DNA of 64,000 nt from the NCBI RefSeq assembly GCF_900103365.1, contig NZ_LT629703.1, positions 5,442,501 through 5,506,500 of the forward strand. The letters are read 5' to 3'. The DNA comes from Afipia sp. GAS231. GTDB taxonomy: Bacteria; Pseudomonadota; Alphaproteobacteria; Rhizobiales; Xanthobacteraceae. The notes under the pieces are model-generated. The model worked only from the letters and a program-made list of their open reading frames with translations. It was not told the DNA's origin and did not search any database. Below are positions 62,039-64,000 of this stretch, in pieces. The position numbers were made by a program, and so were the translations under genes. Each line of letters begins with the position of its first letter. Within the stretch, counting starts at the first letter, position 1.

Positions 62039-63160
62039 ATGACGTTATCGCTTCACTCGCCGCTCAAGATCGGTAACCACGCGCTGGCACATCGCGTGGT
62101 GATGGCGCCCCTCACACGGATGCGCGCGAGCGAGCCCGGCGCCGCGCCACATGCACTGAACGCGCAATACTACGCCCAGCGTGCCAGCCGCGGCGGCCTC
62201 ATCATTGCGGAAGCCACGCAAATTTCGTGGCAAGGGAAGGGTTATCCGCGAACGCCGGGAATCCACACCGAAGAACAGGTGTCCGGATGGAAGACGGTCG
62301 TGAATGCAATTCATCAAAAGGGCGGGATCGTATTTCTGCAGCTTTGGCACGTCGGAAGAATCTCTCATTCGAGCCATCATCCGGACGGTTCGCTTCCGGT
62401 ATCCGCATCTGCGGTACGCCCGGCGGGAGAGACCTTCGCTGCCGGGTTCAAGCGGATGCCCTATGAGACGCCCCGTGCGCTTCTCACCGGCGAAATTCCC
62501 TCGATCATCGAGCAATATGATAGGGCGGCTGCCTTGGCTCTGGAGGCCGGCTTCAACGGCGTCGAACTGCATGCCGCTAACGGCTATCTCATCGATCAAT
62601 TCCTTCAGGATGGAACCAATCATCGAACCGATCAGTACGGCGGCAGCATCGAAAATCGGGCACGACTGCTGCTGGACGTGACGGACCGATTGATCGCGCG
62701 GCTCGGACCAGCGCGTGTCGGCGTCAGGATGTCGCCGTTCGGCAGCGTAAACGACATGAGAGACTCCGATCCATTGTCGATCAATCGATTTGCGATTGAA
62801 GCCCTGTCAGACCGCGGGATTGCGTATCTCCATCTGATCGAACCGCGGGTCAATGCCGGGCTGCGGGAGGATCCGAATATCGATGCTCCGCCGTCCGTCG
62901 CATCCTTGTTCAGGCCGTCCTTTGCGGGACCGTTGATTGTGTCTGGAGGTTTTACAAAGGCCACGGCGGAAGCCGGAATCCGCGCCGGAACCGCCGATGC
63001 AATTGCGTTCGGCCGCGCCTTCATCGCCAATCCCGATTTGCCCTACCGCATGGCGGTGGATGCCCCGCTCAATCCCTACGATCGTCCGACGTTCTACGGC
63101 GGCGCGGAAAAAGGATACACCGATTATCCGGCGTTGCAGGTCGAACAGGGCGCGGCCTGA
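62039..63160 (+). CDS. Alkene reductase, old yellow enzyme family (NemA-like)
   Basis: FMN- and NAD(P)H-dependent reductase of activated C=C bonds, nitro groups and electrophiles, 373 aa. Marks are NHALAHRVVMAPLTRMRA, GGLIIAEATQISWQGKGY, QLWHVGRISHSSH, and GFNGVELHAANGYLIDQFLQDGTNHRTDQYGGSIENRARLLLDV (substrate His and Asn); VSGGFTKATAEAGI ends the barrel. ATG 62039 follows GGAGG. Expected to be derepressed by the upstream TetR protein when electrophiles accumulate. Confidence 0.95.
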   Translation: MTLSLHSPLKIGNHALAHRVVMAPLTRMRASEPGAAPHALNAQYYAQRASRGGLIIAEATQISWQGKGYPRTPGIHTEEQVSGWKTVVNAIHQKGGIVFLQLWHVGRISHSSHHPDGSLPVSASAVRPAGETFAAGFKRMPYETPRALLTGEIPSIIEQYDRAAALALEAGFNGVELHAANGYLIDQFLQDGTNHRTDQYGGSIENRARLLLDVTDRLIARLGPARVGVRMSPFGSVNDMRDSDPLSINRFAIEALSDRGIAYLHLIEPRVNAGLREDPNIDAPPSVASLFRPSFAGPLIVSGGFTKATAEAGIRAGTADAIAFGRAFIANPDLPYRMAVDAPLNPYDRPTFYGGAEKGYTDYPALQVEQGAA

Positions 63161-63227
63161 TCGTGAGCGGCGTCGCGTAACAACGCGCACGGATGTCGAT
63201 AGGTTACAAATCTGAAGGGTCGGATCG

Positions 63228-63512
63228 ATGAAATTCGCGAACGTCATAGCGTATGTGGCAGACGAGCAGAAAATCCAGCAGGTCCGGCCGCTTCATCGCG
63301 ACTACGCCCAGAAGCTGAGAAACGAAGGCAAGATCGTCGTGGCCGGACCGTTCCTGGACGGTACCGGCGCGCTGATCGTCTACGAAGCCGACACGTTGCA
63401 GGAGGCCGAGGCGTTGGCCGCCAACGATCCCTTCTTCACGAAGGGCGTTTGGTCCAACCACGAAATTCACCCCTGGGAGATCCTCGGTGCAAATCTTGAA
63501 CTCCTGCGCTGA
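63228..63512 (+). CDS. YCII-related small protein
   Basis: Protein of 94 aa with a YCII/ferredoxin-like fold: KIQQVRPLHRDYAQKLRNEGKIVVAGPFLDGTGALIVYEADTLQEAEALAANDPFFTKGVWSNHEIHPWEI. The conserved His in RPLHRDY and Asp in ANDPF fit the family active-site pair. Role in this cluster unknown; YCII proteins may act in aromatic or haloorganic degradation. It lies 68 bases after the alkene reductase. Confidence 0.85.
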   Translation: MKFANVIAYVADEQKIQQVRPLHRDYAQKLRNEGKIVVAGPFLDGTGALIVYEADTLQEAEALAANDPFFTKGVWSNHEIHPWEILGANLELLR

Positions 63513-63653
63513 CGGCGGCGACGATGCAGCTGTTCAGCACGGGTTGACCGACGAAATATACCAAGGCGATCCCACGACCGCCGCAAAAGATTTTTTTTGA
63601 GAGACGTGAGGCGCATCCGCGCTGATTGCCTCTCTCAGCAAAAGGAACCCCCC

Positions 63654-64000
63654 ATGCTTCAGCGAATGAGAAAAGATGGCCTGCTTTCACTCCTGCTCGC
63701 CACTGTCCTCGGCGTGCTCGTTTATTCATCGCAGGCGCAGTCATCGGAAGCAGAAACACTGGGTGCGCTGTTGAACCGCTACTTCGCGCTGGCCTCGGAA
63801 CGAGACATCTCAAAGCTCGAACCGTTATGGGCTCACGATTCGGGGGTCGTCCTGGTCTTCCCGTCCGACAAGCAGGCTGCGGTCGGCTGGGAAGCCGTCA
63901 AGAAGAGCTATCAGGCACGGTTTAACAGCGTCTCGGAATGGAAGTTGTCGGCGAAGGAGCCTCCACACATCCAGCTACACCCGGGTAACGCAATCACCAC
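63654..64000 (+). CDS. Exported NTF2/SnoaL-like protein (3' truncated by window)
   Basis: The open frame begins at ATG 63654 (AAAGGAA upstream) and has no stop to the window end. An N-terminal signal peptide ends near YSSQAQS. The mature part has LLNRYFALASERDISKLEPLW and VGWEAVKKSYQARF, the pattern of a DUF4440/SnoaL-like cone fold. The window contains about 115 residues. An imperfect inverted repeat (GAGAG..AGGC / GCCTCTCTC, 63600-63638) precedes it. Confidence 0.7.
   Translation, partial: MLQRMRKDGLLSLLLATVLGVLVYSSQAQSSEAETLGALLNRYFALASERDISKLEPLWAHDSGVVLVFPSDKQAAVGWEAVKKSYQARFNSVSEWKLSAKEPPHIQLHPGNAIT

Overview
The window is high-GC DNA with the gene content of a Bradyrhizobium-like alphaproteobacterium (Nitrobacteraceae). 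The inference rests on four things: a Caulobacter-type polar flagellar cluster with flbD and the CtrA inhibitor sciP; DUF1153, DUF2336 and DUF3309 family genes; a PmtA-type phospholipid methyltransferase; and many intergenic palindromic repeats of types I associate with Bradyrhizobium genomes. The assignment comes from reading, not from a database search.

Layout. 1-7.0 kb: the 3' end of a chemotaxis receptor, a Bug/TctC solute-binding protein, two paralogous EamA exporters flanking an FMN-dependent 2-hydroxy-acid oxidase and an MCE/MlaD lipid-transport protein, and a DUF1330 protein. 7.0-13.5 kb: a slippage-prone repeat tract, an overlooked 59-residue ORF, ybaK, purA, a proline-rich membrane protein and a DUF2336 protein. 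13.5-21.6 kb: an AraC regulator, a nitronate monooxygenase overlapping a 1093-residue autotransporter, an orphan amino-acid-binding protein and a hotdog-like protein. 21.6-27.8 kb: a 1-kb repeat-rich gap, then small secreted or membrane proteins, an AraC regulator, msrB and an exported MsrA. 28.1-31.0 kb: a frameshifted TPR-caspase gene and a RecD/Dda-like helicase.

31.2-39.4 kb is a sulfonate-sulfur region. It has an LLM flavin oxidoreductase, three SsuA-like binding proteins, ssuD, ssuC, ssuB and a flavin reductase that can supply FMNH2 to SsuD. 39.8-47.9 kb, all on the minus strand, holds flagellar genes: fliK-flgD behind a sigma-54 promoter, sciP with its own terminator, then fliF-fliG-fliH-fliN-flbD behind a CtrA-like TTAA-N6-TTAA box. 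48.2-50.8 kb has mnmA, pmtA, a small secreted protein and tRNA-Met(CAU).

51.0-61.3 kb is the most striking locus. A binding-protein ABC importer (two permeases, a 70-residue two-helix membrane protein and two ATPases) is joined by ATGA-type overlaps to a stand-alone phosphorelay: DhaL, DhaM(EIIA), HPr, Enzyme I, a small HTH-like protein and DhaK. No PTS permease is encoded. The arrangement suggests ABC import of a C3 substrate such as dihydroxyacetone, or a polyol giving rise to it, followed by phosphoenolpyruvate-driven phosphorylation. A perfect 10-bp-arm palindrome upstream is a likely operator. The window ends with a TetR/old-yellow-enzyme/YCII detoxification cluster with AGAC-N4-GGTC operator-like sites, and the start of an NTF2/SnoaL-like exported protein.
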